A DNA stretch of 34,052 bases from Bacteroides sp. (GTDB lineage: Bacteria > Bacteroidota > Bacteroidia > Bacteroidales > Muribaculaceae): assembly GCA_014801815.1 (NCBI GenBank), contig JAAVDM010000022.1:1-34052 (forward strand), in the 5' to 3' direction. Of the stretch, positions 6,443 through 13,703 are shown piece after piece. Position 1 is the stretch's first letter. Every line of letters starts with the position of its first letter. The notes below the pieces were generated by a model, which was not told the origin of the DNA, ran no database searches, and saw only the letters and a program-made list of their open reading frames with translations. Both the position numbers and the translations under genes were made by a program.

Positions 6443-7684
6443 TTATTTGAGGGCTTTGAGGATAAGGGAGTTGGCGCGATCGACGACAGAGGTGTCGAGG
6501 GAAGCGAGATAGATGCGGGTGGTCGTTTCGGAATCGTGGCCCATGCCTTCGCTGATGACGCTGATGGGTATGCCTTGCGCTTTGGCTACGGAGGCCCAGC
6601 TGTGGCGGGCGACGTAGAGAGTAAGGGGTACGGTGACACCGACCATAGGTGCTATCTTTTTGAGGCTATGGTTGATGTTGTAGGCGGTGTTGCGGTAGGT
6701 ACTGCGTTCGTCAGCGTCGGGACGGCGTATTATGGGTAGCAGGTATGGGGTGATATTCTCCGGATATTTATCAAGGAGGTGTTGCATGTCGCGGGTCCAT
6801 TCGATGGTGAGCTGTTGGCCGGTCTTGCGTCTGCGATAGATTATGTAGCCCTCGGCAAGATCAATTTTGCGCAGGAAGGCCATGTCGATAAAACTCATGC
6901 CCCGGAGCATGAAACTGAGCATAAACATGTCGCGTGCATAGTCGAGCGTTGGAGAGTTGGAAAGGTCAAGACGTTTTATTTTCTTGATGATGGCAAGCGG
7001 AAGAGCGCGTTTGACGGTTTTGTCGACACCGGTATAGACATGACGGAATGGATTGTGATTTTCGATGATTTCATCTTCGACAGCACGGTTATAGACGGCA
7101 CGGAGTATACGTATATAAAAGGAGATGGTGTTAGGTGCTACACCCCGGTTCTGATGCCATGCCTGATAGGCTTCAAGCACATCGGAGTTGAGTGCATCAA
7201 GCATAAGGTCGTTGTTGGGCAGACGTGAGAGCTGGCCTGTGTCGTATGTATCAAGAAACTTACGGAAGCTGTTGAGCGTGGCGGTGTAAGTCTCGGCAGT
7301 GCGTGTCTTGCCGTTCTGTCGAAGACGTATGATTATATTCTGCATAAAATTAAATAGGGTGTATTGGTCCGCGTAGCGCTCGAATTCGTCGATTACGTCT
7401 TCAGGGGTATAGACAATACCGGCACGGTCCAGACGGCCGATTATGCGTGTGAGTCGGTCAACATCGCGGCGTATGCACTCGCGTACGGACTTGACGATGT
7501 GGCGTCGCTCGTTACGGTGTCGGTCGATTACTACCAAGGAGCGTTTTTCGTCCCACTCTGATGGAAATACCTGACACTCTGAAAGCAGGACCTTAACCTT
7601 ACGCTCATGCATGATCTGATAGTAGACAGTGCCCTCGTGGTCAGCGACAGTCGAGGGACGGAACTTTACTTTTATCGTAGCCAT
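6443..7684 (-). CDS. Tyrosine recombinase (Bacteroidales phage-integrase/invertase family)
   Basis: The protein is a 413-aa site-specific recombinase. It has an N-terminal arm-type domain (about 1-95), a SAM-like core-binding domain (about 108-212, FNFMQNIIIRL, TAETYTATLNSFRKFL, NTISFYIRILRAVYNRAV) and a catalytic domain. Visible catalytic residues are Arg261 (LRGMSFIDMAFL), Lys287 (RRRKTGQ), Arg360 in YVARHSWAS with the Bacteroidota-typical Tyr at the first HxxR position, His383 (GMGHDS) and the nucleophile Tyr392 (TTRIYL). All are present, so it should be active. Its gene ends 132 bp from the inverted repeats at 6112-6311, which makes it the likely enzyme that flips that segment. Its base composition looks GC-richer than the adjacent T6SS genes. 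Alternatively it could be a genomic-island integrase, but no attachment duplication was found. Confidence 0.93.
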   Translation of the reverse strand: MATIKVKFRPSTVADHEGTVYYQIMHERKVKVLLSECQVFPSEWDEKRSLVVIDRHRNERRHIVKSVRECIRRDVDRLTRIIGRLDRAGIVYTPEDVIDEFERYADQYTLFNFMQNIIIRLRQNGKTRTAETYTATLNSFRKFLDTYDTGQLSRLPNNDLMLDALNSDVLEAYQAWHQNRGVAPNTISFYIRILRAVYNRAVEDEIIENHNPFRHVYTGVDKTVKRALPLAIIKKIKRLDLSNSPTLDYARDMFMLSFMLRGMSFIDMAFLRKIDLAEGYIIYRRRKTGQQLTIEWTRDMQHLLDKYPENITPYLLPIIRRPDADERSTYRNTAYNINHSLKKIAPMVGVTVPLTLYVARHSWASVAKAQGIPISVISEGMGHDSETTTRIYLASLDTSVVDRANSLILKALK

Positions 7685-7715
7685 TTCTTTTTGGTTTTTT
7701 GCTTATATTTCACCG

Positions 7716-7723
7716 CAAAGGTA
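7716..7723 (-). promoter_or_regulatory. Promoter -7 element of the recombinase gene
   Basis: CAAAGGTA on the plus strand reads TACCTTTG on the minus strand, a full match to TAnnTTTG followed by C. It lies 32 bp upstream of the recombinase ATG, leaving a leader of roughly 25 nt. Confidence 0.7.
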
Positions 7724-7820
7724 AACTCTTGAAAGGGTAAAATAAGCCCTCAGAAGAGGCTGTTACAGACTTGTATATGCGATTAAAAATAAAGTTAGCG
7801 GTTATCTCACGGAATTTTAG

Positions 7821-7828
7821 TAATTTTG
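7821..7828 (+). promoter_or_regulatory. Promoter -7 element of the HU gene
   Basis: TAATTTTG matches TAnnTTTG. A TTAG that could serve as the -33 element lies at 7795-7798. The HU start codon follows 40 bp downstream. Confidence 0.68.
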
Positions 7829-7868
7829 CAGTCTAAAACCCCAATAACTTAAAAACGATATAATAGAT

Positions 7869-8159
7869 ATGACAAAAGCAGAGATAGCAAGTGAGATAGC
7901 CAAGACCACAGGTCTTGACAAATCAGCTGTAGTCACAGTAATTGAACAGTTCATGAGCGTGGTAAAGGATAGTCTTTCCCGTGGTGAACATGTTTACCTG
8001 CGCGGGTTCGGCAGTTTTATAATCAAGACACGTGCTGAGAAAACAGGCCGAAACATTTCCAAGAACACAGCTCTTATCATACCGGCTCACAATATTCCAG
8101 CTTTTAAGCCGGCTCCGGCTTTCAAGGAGGAAGTAGCCAAACTTGATACAGAAGCTTAA
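7869..8159 (+). CDS. HU-family nucleoid DNA-binding protein
   Basis: The protein is a 96-aa HU/IHF-type dimeric DNA-bending protein. The helical N-terminus MTKAEIASEIAKTTGLDKSAVVTVIEQFM is followed by VYLRGFGSF and the DNA-binding beta arm with GRNISKNTALIIPAHNIPAFKPAPAFK, which is the Bacteroidota HU signature. Length is normal for the family. It is a monocistronic gene with its own promoter and a strong terminator, divergent from the recombinase gene. HU-type proteins commonly assist site-specific inversion by bending DNA, so a role at the nearby switch is possible. It could equally be the housekeeping copy. Confidence 0.95.
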   Translation: MTKAEIASEIAKTTGLDKSAVVTVIEQFMSVVKDSLSRGEHVYLRGFGSFIIKTRAEKTGRNISKNTALIIPAHNIPAFKPAPAFKEEVAKLDTEA

Positions 8160-8180
8160 ATCCACAGACCCTGTTAAGTA

Positions 8181-8217
8181 ATGAAGAGAGCGCGTATTCA
8201 ATACGCGCTCTCTTCAT
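8181..8217. terminator. Bidirectional terminator hairpin between HU and the sigma-like gene
   Basis: The 18-bp perfect arms ATGAAGAGAGCGCGTATT (8181-8198) and their complement (8200-8217) are separated by a single base. It sits between the convergent 3' ends of the HU gene and the sigma-like gene. Confidence 0.85.
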
Positions 8218-8253
8218 GTTCAATCGCCAACGACACGGCCGTCGTCGGGTAGG

Positions 8254-9225
8254 TCAGTTTGTATGAAGGTTCCACCATGTGCGCACGGCAATGCGGAACT
8301 GTCTGTTAAGTCTTGAATAACGATTGTCTATCCATGTGCTACGCACTTTATAGTGTTCGGCAAGGCGGGCGGAAGGTGTGTCCTTGAAAAAACGTTCGCA
8401 CCATATTTCACGGTCTCGTTCCTCCCACTTCAATTCATCTATTATATCCAATATGAAATTATGAACGTTCTGGTCCCAATCGGTGCGTCCGGCAGGATCG
8501 GCCAGAAGTTCACGCAGTAACTGTCGGGAGTCAGTGATTTCATCGTCGTCGATACGATCATGCCATACCTGCCAGCGGAGTTCAGGGTTGATGGGACGCT
8601 TTGTCGAGAGAGCCAGCTCGGCGTATGGATTCTCTGTATTGAGCAACTGTTCGATAAGATTCTTTTCGGCTGTCCTGAGAATGTCGGAGGCGGTTTCATG
8701 GTTGCCGAAAGCTTTGTCTATCTCGGCGTCGGGAAGTTTTCTGACGTAGTACATCTCAAGCGCCTTATGCTGACCGGGTATATACACAAGGTCAACAATA
8801 GCCTGACGCACATTTGTGTCTCTGATGCCACGTAGTCTGAGGCGGTAATCTGTAGTGCGCGTGTCGCATATCGGAGAGATATAACGCTCCTCGACGAGAT
8901 AATCATACGTAGCCTGTGATGCTATTTTGGTCATCCAGTTGTGTGGTGTGGTTTCTCCCTTGTATGAACTCAGACGTGCCCAATGGTTTTCCCAGCATGA
9001 GAGATAGGTCAAGCTGCTGACTCCGGCGGCTGTGAGCTCGGTGCCGAAAGAGCGGTTGTAGCTGTTTGCTATACTCTGCATTCTGCTGAACATTTCGACA
9101 AAGAAGAAAAATCTGGCAGCCTTCTCGTCAGTCTTGATTAAGTTCATCATGAGCAGTGCGTTGCCGCGCACTGCATCAAGCGGGGGATAGCGGAGGCTTT
9201 GATAAGTGTCGTTAGCTCGTTTCAT
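8254..9225 (-). CDS. Sigma-70-like regulatory protein of unusual layout
   Basis: The 323-aa soluble protein has an N-terminal half that resembles sigma region 2. The segment YLSCWENHWARLSSYKGETTPHNWMTKIASQATYDYLVEE (about 74-113) follows the pattern 'l..y.g.s.f.tWl..Ia.n...d.lr' of ECF sigma factors. After it, LVYIPGQHKALEMYYVRKLPDAEIDKAFGNHETASDILRTAEKNLIEQL resembles a region-4 helix-turn-helix. The C-terminus (WEERDREIWCERFFKDTPSARLAEHYKVRSTWIDNRYSRLNRQFRIAV) looks like a second region-4-type module. ECF factors usually have one region 4 and about 180-200 aa, so this is larger and possibly has a duplicated sigma-4 domain. It is the last gene of a leftward run that starts with Sir2. Regulatory target unknown; DNA-binding is inferred from pattern only. 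Confidence 0.6.
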   Translation of the reverse strand: MKRANDTYQSLRYPPLDAVRGNALLMMNLIKTDEKAARFFFFVEMFSRMQSIANSYNRSFGTELTAAGVSSLTYLSCWENHWARLSSYKGETTPHNWMTKIASQATYDYLVEERYISPICDTRTTDYRLRLRGIRDTNVRQAIVDLVYIPGQHKALEMYYVRKLPDAEIDKAFGNHETASDILRTAEKNLIEQLLNTENPYAELALSTKRPINPELRWQVWHDRIDDDEITDSRQLLRELLADPAGRTDWDQNVHNFILDIIDELKWEERDREIWCERFFKDTPSARLAEHYKVRSTWIDNRYSRLNRQFRIAVRTWWNLHTN

Positions 9226-9336
9226 ATCAGATAGTTTTAAGTGGTTATGGCAAGCAGTAGTCTTCCTGTGGCAGTAAGAATGTCAGGCCCGGAAGCTACG
9301 GAACAGAGGGTACAGGCTTGCCAACGCCGCAGACGG

Positions 9337-9516
9337 CTATCCGAGTATGTTATAGATAGGAGATTTGACTTTGGCAAGTAATTCGGCAACAGTGCCAAGC
9401 TCAGGAGGGGGGCAAGGCACCGGCGACAGACTGTTATCAGTCTGCATTGCTTTGGCATATATATTATCTATGAGTCGACTTTCGCATGATGACCCGTTAC
9501 TGTTGTCGTCCGTCAT
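9337..9516 (-). CDS. Small hypothetical protein coupled to the Sir2 gene (59 aa)
   Basis: A 59-aa frame starts MTDDNSNGSSCESRLIDNIY and ends LAKVKSPIYNILG. Its ATG overlaps the ancestral stop of the Sir2 reading frame as ATGA (9513-9516), the classical arrangement of translationally coupled genes; this is the main reason to believe it. No domain or signal peptide is recognisable, and the middle is Pro-rich (SPVPCPPPELG). After its TAG the next 100 bp before the sigma-like gene show no convincing frame. It may be a real small protein or the 5' part of a decayed longer gene. Confidence 0.4.
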   Translation of the reverse strand: MTDDNSNGSSCESRLIDNIYAKAMQTDNSLSPVPCPPPELGTVAELLAKVKSPIYNILG

Positions 9517-10256
9517 GCCTGTATGGATTGATTTAAGATCTGACGGAAACTTTCGAGTCCGGTTGAGGCCGGTTCGGAGATATGGGTAAAAGGTTATCGG
9601 CTCTGTACGGGTAGATTCACTTCGCCCGGGTCTATTACGAACACCCGGCAACCGGACTTTGTCTTAGAGAGCAGATCAGCAGCCGGAAATACCAGCATCG
9701 AACTTCCTACGACTACGAAATAATCTGCCTGACGTGTGGCCTGAAGAGCCTTCTGCCATAAACGTTTGTCGATGTTTTCGTCAAAGTAGATTACGAAAGG
9801 CCGTATCTGTGAGCCGTCAGGAGCTTTGTCACCGATTCTGATGTCGGGATTGTCAGTATCTATTGGCAAAGGACGATAGGGATTAGCTGAGGAGGTATTT
9901 TTCAAAGCCTCTCCGTGCAGATAAATCACATTAGTCGAACCTGCACGGGTATGGTAATCATCGCCGTTCTGTGTTATGACAGTGATGTCGAAATCTTTTT
10001 CGAGTTCGGCTATTATGTGATGTCCCTCGTTCGGACTATGAGCCATTATGGCACGTCGCAGCGTATTGAAGAAGTCAAGCATAGCTTGCCGGCGCTCGTT
10101 GCAGTCACTGCGGCGTCCGCAATACCATGAACGAGCCGAGGCAACCCGCTCTACATCGAGCCGGTTCCAGATACCTTCATGGCCGCGAAATACCGGTAGA
10201 CCGCTCTCACGACTCATACCGGCACCGGTAAAGAAGACTATTTTTTTCTTCTCCAT
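9513..10256 (-). pseudogene. Sir2-family NAD-dependent deacylase, interrupted by an in-frame stop near the C-terminus
   Basis: Sir2 enzymes remove acyl groups from lysines using NAD. The first 220 residues show the family signatures: FFTGAGMSRESGLPVFRG (NAD-binding GAGxSxxSGIPxFRG), TQNGDDYHTRAGS, the catalytic His in IYLHGE, and VVVGSSMLVFPAADLL. The frame then stops at TAA (9594-9596) after EVNLPVQSR. In the SAME frame the next 26 codons read PFTHISEPASTGLESFRQIL..., which is the expected Sir2 C-terminal strand and helix, ending at TGA 9513-9515. So a single nonsense change has probably removed the last helix. TQNGDD carries Gly where Val or Ile is usual. No zinc-ribbon CxxC pairs are seen, consistent with a zinc-free subgroup. 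The 220-aa product might retain some activity. Confidence 0.8.
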
Positions 10257-10449
10257 AGCGTTACGAGGTTGATAAATAATGTGATATTATTGCCCATCTG
10301 CCATGTCATCATTCTGAGCAAATATTTGTAAGTCAGATGAGTAGAAATGGAAATGTCCGGAATCCGAATTCCCGTGTGCAAATGTAACATGTAATTCCGA
10401 ACGTTGCAAGAGTTTAGGTCAAATATTTTCATGTTTACAAATTTTTTAG

Positions 10450-10560
10450 TCAGTTGATGAAGTCAAGCCGGTGTATTATACAGCCGAAATCGGCTACTTC
10501 AGGAGTATCTATGTCAAGACTCCGGCGCATGCTGAGATGACGCGCCAGATACTTTTCTAA
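10450..10560 (-). pseudogene. C-terminal scrap of an unrecognised gene (36 codons)
   Basis: Directly downstream of the TAG at 10561, 36 leftward codons read LEKYLARHLSMRRSLDIDTP...RLDFIN before TGA. Composition and codon use look protein-like (mixed helix, charged residues). The only ATG is 26 codons from the end, and a terminator hairpin lies immediately upstream (10572-10641). I read it as the tail of a gene whose 5' part is gone. I cannot identify the parent family. The remainder of the 10257-10662 gap shows only AT-rich DNA and the terminator. Confidence 0.3.
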
Positions 10561-10571
10561 CTAAGAGAGAA

Positions 10572-10641
10572 TAAACACACGGTATCTCTTACTTCCGGAA
10601 TAAAAATTTTTATTTCGGGGGTGAGAGATACCGTGTGTTTA
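10572..10641. terminator. Long hairpin terminator of the receptor-lipoprotein operon
   Basis: The arms at 10572-10591 (TAAACACACGGTATCTCTTA) and 10622-10641 pair over 20 bp with one mismatch. An inner CCGGAATAAAAA / TTTTTATTTCGG stem continues the helix. It begins 22 bp beyond the stop codon of the outer-membrane receptor gene. Confidence 0.75.
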
Positions 10642-10662
10642 CAGAGAAGCAGAGTGTTTGCT

Positions 10663-12834
10663 CTATAAGGTACCGTCTTTTGTTAGACGGTAGTTGTCTG
10701 AGCTATTTTCGATACGGCGTGAGCGGAAGGTTTTACCTGAGTTGAAATTGTAGGTGAGGGATACTTTGGCGTTAAGATAGTTTTTGGTACGCCCTATGTT
10801 GCTGTAACCCTCATATACGGTGCGTATTCTGCTCTGACGTTGAAGTGTGTTTTCAAGTCCGAGAGACAGAAGCCAGTGTTTGCCGAACCGTTTCTGTATT
10901 GTCGGGTCGATGTTAAGGATAGGGTAGACGTGTATGTTACCTATTTTCATTTTTGAATTATAGAAACAGTTAAGAGTGATACTGAAATCTTTAGGCAGTA
11001 AGAAAGTTGTGCTTATCACTGACCGTATGTAGCCGAATGTGTCGTATGGGGCGCCGGCTTTGAGTTGTTGGGAGGTAAGAACATACGTCAGACTTGAGTA
11101 GAGAGTCCACCATCTTGTGAGATTCAGAAAACCATCGCCGTGGACGAATATACTGTGATCTTTGCCTTCGTTGTCCCATGTAAGATACATTCTTTCCGGA
11201 TAGTCCGTATCTGAAATGATCATCTGTCTTATGGGCTTGTCTGTCTGCGAGTACCCTGTAGCTACTGTGAATTTTGAAGCAAGCACAAAGTCGAGGCTGA
11301 CTGCATCGGTGAAGCTCGGTGTCAAAGCCGGATTTCCGACAGTGTAGTAGTAATCTGATACCTGTCTTACGACCGGATTCAAAGATTGGAACGATGGACG
11401 TCTGATATTCCGGTAGTAACCCGTACTCACTGTGTAATTACCGGTTTCTGTCAGGCTGAAAGAGATGTTGGCGTTAGGAAACAGGTTAAATTCGTTATTG
11501 TTAACCGTATATGGGAGGTTACGATGAGAGTTGGTATTGAAATACTCACCGCGTATTCCGGCTTTGAATTTCCACCTTCCGGTCTGTGCATTTGCTGACA
11601 CGTACACTGCAGCTATATTTTCGGTATAAGAGTTGTCATAGTCGTAGACAGAATTATCAATCCACTGTGCCCCGCCGAGATAATGATGCCATGAGGTATA
11701 GGCTATATCATTGAAGGTATAGCGTGCGCCGACGTTCAGACTCAGAGCGGAACTGAACACCTTACGCAGAGATAAATCGGTGACGAATATATTGTATCGG
11801 TTGGTGTTGTCAGTAGTATAAACAGAGTCCGTCTGCAGGTCGCTCCATGACATCATGTTATTTTCAGCTACGGAGGAAGACTGATAATTGTAACTTGAAA
11901 TCAGTTTCAGTACCGAACCTTCCTCATCAAGAGAATGTGACCAGTTGAGAGTGGCGTTAAAGTTCCGGAATCTGTTATGATTTACGTATTCACCGCAGGT
12001 AGTCGCTGTAGTTTCGGTTTTGATGCTCTCCGTATGTGAAGTGGAGTTTTGGCGTGACAGGTCGGAATTATAATCGAGCTGTAGTCCTAACCGGTCCGAG
12101 TCTGATGGATCGAAGAAGAGCGCTGCCATAATATTATCCTGCAGAACTTTATTCTTGTGGTGTGAGATACCATCGAGACTCAGCGATTCGATTGTATTAG
12201 TCGAATAGCGGTATGTGGTATAACGTTCTGAAGGACTGCCGTTGAGGTTACCGTTAACACTTACTGTCCATTTGCCGCTGTGCAGACTCACGTTACCGAA
12301 AGGGTTGTACCATTGTTTGTATTCGCCTGCCGTCACGTTTATACCTGCCGCTCCGCTGATGCCATCAACACGTCTGCGTTTCAGATTTATACGGATAACA
12401 CCTCCTGCGGAGTCCGCATTGTATTCCGCTCCGGCTTTGGGGATTATCTCGATAGTTGAGATGTCTGATGACCTGATACTTTTCAGATATGTCATAAGTT
12501 GCGAACCGGACATATTGATTTTACGGTCGTCAATATATACGGTGGTACCGCCCTGGCCGTAGATAGACAGTGTATCGTCAGTGGCCCATACACCGGGTGC
12601 TGTGGCGAGGAGTTCTTTAGCATCTTTTCCGGTGGATAACGGATTAGCTGCCACATTTAGTACCGTGCGGTCGGCCTCTCTTATGACAACAGGTGCCTTG
12701 ACCACAACTTCACTGAGAGCCGTGACGTCAGGTTCTGATACGGAATCGGGTTCTGATACATGACTGTTTGACTCCTGAGCTTTTAATACCGGAGAGAGCA
12801 GAAATAATACAATATAGAATAGCAGCCGTTTCAT
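10663..12834 (-). CDS. TonB-dependent-receptor-type outer-membrane beta-barrel protein
   Basis: The 723-aa outer-membrane protein has a signal peptide (MKRLLFYIVLFLLSPVLKA, cleavage near residue 19). A plug-like domain at about 40-155 includes LSEVVVKAPVVIREADRTVLNV, ELLATAPGVWATDDTLSIYGQ, TTVYIDDRKINMSG, IEIIPKAGAEYNADSAGGVIRI. A long run of amphipathic beta strands follows, ending with an aromatic strand SLTYNFNSGKTFRS. Many Bacteroidota relatives carry an N-terminal carboxypeptidase-regulatory-like domain; it is absent here. No ligand can be assigned. The start codon overlaps the stop of the upstream lipoprotein gene (ATGA), so the two are translationally coupled and probably act together. 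The divergent two-component genes probably control them. Confidence 0.87.
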   Translation of the reverse strand: MKRLLFYIVLFLLSPVLKAQESNSHVSEPDSVSEPDVTALSEVVVKAPVVIREADRTVLNVAANPLSTGKDAKELLATAPGVWATDDTLSIYGQGGTTVYIDDRKINMSGSQLMTYLKSIRSSDISTIEIIPKAGAEYNADSAGGVIRINLKRRRVDGISGAAGINVTAGEYKQWYNPFGNVSLHSGKWTVSVNGNLNGSPSERYTTYRYSTNTIESLSLDGISHHKNKVLQDNIMAALFFDPSDSDRLGLQLDYNSDLSRQNSTSHTESIKTETTATTCGEYVNHNRFRNFNATLNWSHSLDEEGSVLKLISSYNYQSSSVAENNMMSWSDLQTDSVYTTDNTNRYNIFVTDLSLRKVFSSALSLNVGARYTFNDIAYTSWHHYLGGAQWIDNSVYDYDNSYTENIAAVYVSANAQTGRWKFKAGIRGEYFNTNSHRNLPYTVNNNEFNLFPNANISFSLTETGNYTVSTGYYRNIRRPSFQSLNPVVRQVSDYYYTVGNPALTPSFTDAVSLDFVLASKFTVATGYSQTDKPIRQMIISDTDYPERMYLTWDNEGKDHSIFVHGDGFLNLTRWWTLYSSLTYVLTSQQLKAGAPYDTFGYIRSVISTTFLLPKDFSITLNCFYNSKMKIGNIHVYPILNIDPTIQKRFGKHWLLSLGLENTLQRQSRIRTVYEGYSNIGRTKNYLNAKVSLTYNFNSGKTFRSRRIENSSDNYRLTKDGTL

Positions 12835-13571
12835 TTCTTTCTGTTTTTTTGTTCCTGACCGATTTTATAGTTTGAGAAAGCCAGTTCGCGGTGACAGTTG
12901 ACTAAATGTGACCAAAATTCCACATAGTGCTCATAGTCGTTTAAGTCATGGCGGTAAAACGATTTTCTGATGGTAACCGGGATACCGGCTTTCTGTAGAG
13001 CTTTTGTAGAGGTCTGAAATACAAATATCTGGGCTATCGGCTCATCACCATAATCGTAAAAATCGACGACAAGTATCCGCTTATTCTTGCGGTCGAAATA
13101 AGTATAGGTGTACATCTCTGTAGGAGTTCTTTTCCATGCTTCTACATCGTCTTCATATATCCACATGGTATAAGGTCTTTCATCAGTAAGAGATGATGAA
13201 AGAGAAGAGGGTCTTGTCAGCTGCACACCTTCTTTCGGTCTTACGAACATAGTCTGCATATTCGGGGCGTAAAACAGTATCTCCGCACTGTCAAGACGTG
13301 CGGTATGCAGTATATCGGAAATTAATTTATCCATACCGGGATATTTTACGAGTGAATCAACCGAGGATATGATAGGCAACGGGTCCGGAATCAGAACATT
13401 ACCGAAAGTCATACGGTAAGTGGTATCACGGTCTATAATCTGTCCGTAATAATTGCTGATGTACCAGTCACGGTCTGCGAATATGAGCGCTTTGCGCGTG
13501 CTGCAGCCTGCAAGCATAAGAATGATTGCCGTTACAATCGGGAGCTGTCTCAATGATAAGGAAGTTTTCAT
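12831..13571 (-). CDS. Unknown lipoprotein coupled to the outer-membrane receptor
   Basis: The 246-aa protein has a lipoprotein signal: a hydrophobic stretch ending LMLAGCSTRK, with Cys at about residue 23 as the acylation site. The mature part is mixed alpha/beta with many aromatics (RDWYISNYYGQIIDRDTTYRMTFGNVL, YTMWIYEDDVEAWKR, YFDRKNKRILVVDFYDYGDEPIAQIFVFQ). I do not recognise a family. It is the first gene of the operon behind a good promoter, and its stop overlaps the receptor start by 4 bp. It is plausibly the surface or periplasmic partner of the receptor, as SusD-type lipoproteins are for SusC, but it shows no SusD or TPR pattern. Regulation by the adjacent kinase/regulator pair is inferred. 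Confidence 0.82.
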   Translation of the reverse strand: MKTSLSLRQLPIVTAIILMLAGCSTRKALIFADRDWYISNYYGQIIDRDTTYRMTFGNVLIPDPLPIISSVDSLVKYPGMDKLISDILHTARLDSAEILFYAPNMQTMFVRPKEGVQLTRPSSLSSSLTDERPYTMWIYEDDVEAWKRTPTEMYTYTYFDRKNKRILVVDFYDYGDEPIAQIFVFQTSTKALQKAGIPVTIRKSFYRHDLNDYEHYVEFWSHLVNCHRELAFSNYKIGQEQKNRKK

Positions 13572-13597
13572 AAAAATGTCTGATTGGTTACTTACCG

Positions 13598-13605
13598 CAA
13601 AATTA
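13598..13605 (-). promoter_or_regulatory. Promoter -7 element of the lipoprotein-receptor operon
   Basis: CAAAATTA on the plus strand reads TAATTTTG on the minus strand, followed by C. This gives a start near 13591 and a leader of about 20 nt. The first TAGTCTTAG operator repeat (13624-13632) sits at the -33 position, the right place for an activator. Confidence 0.7.
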
Positions 13606-13623
13606 CCCTATAGGCCACTCCGA

Positions 13624-13663
13624 TAGTCTTAGTTGAACCTTCTTTAGTCTTAGTTAGTCTTAG
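13624..13663. promoter_or_regulatory. Three phased TAGTCTTAG direct repeats (probable response-regulator operator)
   Basis: Identical 9-mers TAGTCTTAG begin at 13624, 13645 and 13655. The spacings of 21 and 10 bp put all three on the same face of the helix. OmpR/PhoB-type regulators typically bind such direct repeats, and one is encoded by the divergent operon. The array lies between the two divergent promoters. Confidence 0.6.
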
Positions 13664-13691
13664 CTGAGAGAAACGGTATGGTAAAATTGTG

Positions 13692-13699
13692 TAATTTTG
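13692..13699 (+). promoter_or_regulatory. Promoter -7 element of the kinase/regulator operon
   Basis: TAATTTTG followed by C matches the -7 consensus. The kinase ATG is only 4 bp beyond it, at about the expected start site, so the mRNA may be leaderless. Confidence 0.55.
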
Positions 13700-13703
13700 C
13701 ATT

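Noticed and set aside
6419..7561. Several open frames on the plus strand opposite the recombinase gene
   Set aside because: They are the complement of a strong coding sequence with all catalytic residues present; their translations show no domain and no promoter faces them except the OFF-oriented one stopped by the hairpin.
7684..8159. Recombinase plus HU as the end of an integrated genomic island
   Set aside because: No tRNA gene, no attachment-site duplication and no other integrative-element genes in the window; the nearby inverted repeats give the recombinase a local substrate.
9237..9458. 73-codon minus-strand frame between the small Sir2-linked ORF and the sigma-like gene
   Set aside because: Its translation overlaps the better-supported 59-aa frame and shows no domain; a frameshifted continuation of that ORF could not be demonstrated.
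10238..10432. 64-codon minus-strand frame overlapping the Sir2 start
   Set aside because: It overlaps the Sir2 N-terminus, has no recognisable feature and lies in AT-rich upstream DNA.
13624..13663. Direct repeats as a CRISPR-like or iteron origin array
   Set aside because: Only three 9-bp units with 1- and 12-bp spacers, placed between divergent promoters of a two-component locus; an operator is the simpler explanation.
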